NCBI GenBank assembly: GCA_024291935.2
Contig: CM044317.1
Coordinates: forward strand, 61,122,730 to 61,186,729
Origin: Okapia johnstoni
Taxonomy: Eukaryota > Chordata > Mammalia > Artiodactyla > Giraffidae
Direction: 5' to 3'
Length of the DNA: 64,000 bases
Below are positions 61,126 to 64,000 of the stretch, one piece after another. The translations under genes were made by a program, and so were the position numbers. A model generated the notes under the pieces. That model ran no database searches, was not told the DNA's origin, and saw only the letters and a list, made by a program, of their open reading frames with translations. Positions within the stretch are counted from its first letter, which is position 1. The number at the start of each line of letters is the position of its first letter.

Positions 61126-63143
61126 TTCAGTTCAGTTCAGTTCAGTCGCTCTGTTGTGTCCGACTCTTTGCGAACCCATGAATCGCAGCACGTCAGGCCT
61201 CCCTGTCCATCACCAACTCCCAGAGTTTACCCAAACTCATGTCCGTCGAGTCTGTGATGCCATCCAGCCATCTCATCCTCTGTCGTCCCCTTCTCCTCCT
61301 GCCTCCAATTCTTCCCAGCATCAGGGTCTTTTCCAATGAGTCAACTCTTCGAATGAGGTGGCCAATGTATTGGAGTTTCAGCTTCAGCATAAGTCCTTCC
61401 AATGAACACCCAGGGCTGATCTCCCTTAGGATGGACTGGTTGGATCTCCTTGCAATCCAAGGGACTCTCAAGAGTCTTCTCCAACACCAAAGTTCAAAAG
61501 CATCAATTCTTCGTCGCTCATCTTTCTTCACAGTCCAACTCTCACATCCATACATGACCACTGGAAAAACCATAGCCTTGACTAGATGGACCTTTGTTGG
61601 CAAAGTAATGTCTCTGCTTTTTAATATGCTATCTAGGTTGGCCATAACTTTCCTTCCAAGGAGTAAGTGTCTTTTAATTTCATGGCTGCAATCACCATCT
61701 GCAGTGATTTTGGAGCCCCCCAAAATAAAGTCAGACACTGTTTCCACTGCTTCCCCATCTATTTCCCATGAAGTGATGGGACCAGATGCCATGATCTTAG
61801 TTTTCTGAATGTTGAGCTTTAAGCCAACTTTTTCACTCTCCTCTCTCCCTTTTATCAAGAGGCTTTTTAGTTCTTCACTTTCTGCCATATGGTGTCATCT
61901 ACATATCTGAGGTTATTGATATTTCTCCTGGCAATCTTGATTCCAGCTTGTGCTTCCTCCAGCCCAGCGTTTCTCATGATGTACTCTGCATATAAGTTAA
62001 ATAAGCAGGGTGACAATATACAGCCTTGACGTACTCCTTTTCCTATTTGGAACCAGTCTGTTGTTCCATGTCCAGTTTGAACTGTTGCTTCCTGACATGC
62101 ATACAGGTTTCTCAAGAGGCAGGCCAGGTGGTCTGGTATTCCCATCTCTTTCAGAATTTTCCACAGTTTATTGTGATCCACACAGTCAAAGGCTTTGGCA
62201 TAGTCAATAAAGCAGAAATAGGTGTCTTTTTGGAACTCTCTTGCTTTTTCGATGATCCAGCGGATGTTGGCAATTTGATCTCTGGTTCCTCTGCCTCTTC
62301 TAAAACCAGCTTGAACATCTGGAAGTTCACGGTTCACGTATTGCTGAAGCCTGGCTTGGAGAATTTTGAGCATTACTTTACTAGTGTGTGAGATGAGTGC
62401 AATTGTGTGGTAGATTGAGCATTCTTTGGCATTACCTTTCTTTGGGATTGAGATGAAAACTGACCTTTTCCAGTCCTGTGGCCACTGCTGAGTTTTCCAC
62501 ATTTGCTGGCATATTGAGTGCAGCACTTTCACAGCATCATCTTTCAGGATTTGAAATAGCTCAACTGGAATTCCATCACCTCCACTAGCTTTCTTCAGAG
62601 TGATGCTTTCTAAGGTCCACTTGACTTCACTTTCCAGGATGTATGACTCTAGGTGAGTGATCACACCATCATGATTATCTGGGTCGTGAAGATCTTTTTT
62701 GTACAGTTCTTCTGTGTATTCTTGTCACCTCTTCTTAATATCTTCTGCTTCTGTTAGGTCCATACCATTTCTGTCCTTTATCGAGCCCATCTTTGCATGA
62801 AATGTTCCCTTGGTATCTCTAATTTTCTTGAAGAGATCTCTAGTCTTTCCTATTCTGTTGTTTTCCAATATTTCTTTGCATTGATCACTGAGGAAGGCTT
62901 TCTTATCTCTCCTGCTATTCTTCGGAACTCTTCATTCAAAGGGGAATATCTTTCCTTTTCTCCTTTGCTTTTCGCTTCTCTTCTTTTGACAGCTTTTTGA
63001 AACCCCTCCTCAGACAGCCATTTTGCTTTTTTGCATTTCTTTTCCATGGGCATGGTCTTGATCCTTGTCTCCTGTACAATGTCACAAACCTCCGTCCATA
63101 GTTCATCAGGCACTCTGTCTATCAGGTCTAGTCTCTTAAATCT
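61126..63143 (-). mobile_element. BovB (RTE) LINE, 5'-truncated, nearly continuous ORF2
   Basis: The best-preserved BovB here, about 2 kb, missing the endonuclease domain. Reading the minus strand: linker region (62850-63140), fingers/palm of the reverse transcriptase (61867-62664) and thumb plus C-terminal region (61193-61888). The frame is broken at a TGG-to-TGA change near 62728 and by a 4-base loss beside the catalytic box near 61890, so it cannot make a full protein. The catalytic box reads YVDD where the intact plus-strand half at 12.5 kb reads YADD. The 3' end is the usual TTCAG-repeat on the plus strand at 61126-61145. Confidence 0.93.
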
Positions 63144-63299
63144 CAAAGCCCCAATTATTTCCACAGCATCATCTCCCTGTCTTGTGTCCATAATATCCTC
63201 ACAATCTGATACACATCTACATAACAAAACCTCATTTAGCTGTCTAAAAATTGCTTTTATTGAACCACTCCCTACCTCGAAACCCAGCAGTGTCTGTCC

Positions 63300-63605
63300 A
63301 TAGACTAGAGCTGCTCTGTCCAAACTAGTGGTCACTAGCCATTAGCACAGCATTGCTGAAAATTTAAATACCCACAGATTTGAAAGACAGTATGAAAAAG
63401 AGAATGTAAACTGTTTAATTAAAATGCTTTATATTGATTATATTGGTCATATGTTGAAAAGAAATGATATATTGCCTACACTGGGTAAAAGGAAATATAT
63501 CACAAAAATTAATTCACTTGTTTCTTTTTAACTTTTTAATGAGGCCACTTATATCTTAAAATTATGTATTATGGCTTGCATTATACTCTAAAGACAGTGC
63601 TAGCC
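63300..63605 (+). mobile_element. MER5A-like hAT-Charlie non-autonomous DNA transposon
   Basis: Left terminus AGAGCTGCTCTGTCCAAACT, then AGTGGTCACTAGCCATTAG; right part AATTAATTCACTTGTTTCTT, TTTTAATGAGGCCACTTATA and terminus CTAAAGACAGTGCTA. Both ends and the order match MER5A. Non-coding. Confidence 0.8.
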
Positions 63606-64000
63606 AAGGGCATAAAGTCACAGCAACTGCATTTGGCATCGTGATTCACACTTGACTTCAATCTCCTTTAACGGCCTCATCTCTCATGTCTCACACATGA
63701 ATTGTCATCATGGTCAGTACTTTTTCAGAAATTCTGTTCTTAGTCTCTTTCTCTGCCCATGCTATTTCTTATATGACCCTCTCTCCTTCCATGTTGCTTC
63801 TCAAAATCCGATCCCTTCCTCCAGTTCATGTTAGCTCCATAGCCTATAAGTAACATTGATCGCATCAACTGAAAGCATTTTTTTTTCCTAAAGAAAGGAT
63901 TCTGACGTGTAGTCATTTGTGAATGTCTTTTGTTTCTTCTATTACAAGTACTTAAAGGATAGGGGCTGTTTAATATATCTGCATGTACCTCCACAAATAG

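Noticed and set aside
61239..61808. 189-codon plus-strand ORF
   Set aside because: Exact antisense of BovB ORF2; the same peptide appears wherever a BovB is read backwards in this window (for example 29948-30280).

Overview
This window is vertebrate nuclear DNA from a bovid ruminant. It is AT-rich, CpG-poor and dense in ruminant-specific retroposons: seven BovB (RTE) LINE pieces, Bov-A/BOV-A2/Bov-tA SINEs in both orientations and CHR (tRNA-derived) SINEs. Older mammalian repeats (L1, L2-like, MIR, MLT1-type LTRs, Tigger and MER5-like DNA transposons) lie beneath them. The set fits cattle or a close relative. By the known location of human HS3ST5 on 6q22, the syntenic bovine chromosome would be BTA9, but that is inference.

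The only functional protein gene I can support is HS3ST5 (heparan sulfate glucosamine 3-O-sulfotransferase 5), on the minus strand at about 43.2-48.2 kb. Two coding exons rebuild a complete 345-residue type II Golgi sulfotransferase: a short exon with start codon and membrane anchor (48049-48155), and a large exon with the whole catalytic domain (43237-44167). They are separated by a 3.9 kb GT-AG phase-2 intron. A strong acceptor 32 bases before the start codon implies at least one non-coding 5' exon further right, so 48188-64000 is probably 5'UTR-intron sequence of the same gene. Everything left of about 42 kb is probably 3' intergenic.

Layout: 1-10.5 kb is intergenic sequence with an L1 tail, several SINEs, two pairs of unexplained local direct repeats and AT-rich hairpins. 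10.6-13.35 kb holds a composite: a BovB LINE whose 5' part is inverted relative to its 3' part (a twin-priming signature, with an 8 bp target duplication), itself invaded by an intact-ORF RPS12 retrocopy with a 14 bp target duplication and A-tail. 13.4-42 kb is repeat-studded intergenic DNA with a split Tigger-like element (16.1-16.8 kb), a CpG-bearing patch with a perfect CRE (26.5-26.7 kb), a MER2-like element (29.0 kb), a reverse-strand BovB 3' part (29.85-31.2 kb), a 52 bp alternating purine/pyrimidine tract (35.45 kb) and MLT1-like LTRs. 42-48.2 kb is HS3ST5. 48.2-64 kb is the putative 5' intron, with three more BovB pieces, an L1 tail split by a SINE, MIRs and a MER5-like element at the right edge.

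I see no prokaryotic features, CRISPR arrays, operons or canonical structural RNA genes. The points most worth following up are the upstream ORF overlapping the HS3ST5 start, the nested BovB/RPS12 structure, and three pairs of non-SINE local direct repeats (78, about 125 and 61 bp) that look like templated insertions or an unrecognised repeat.
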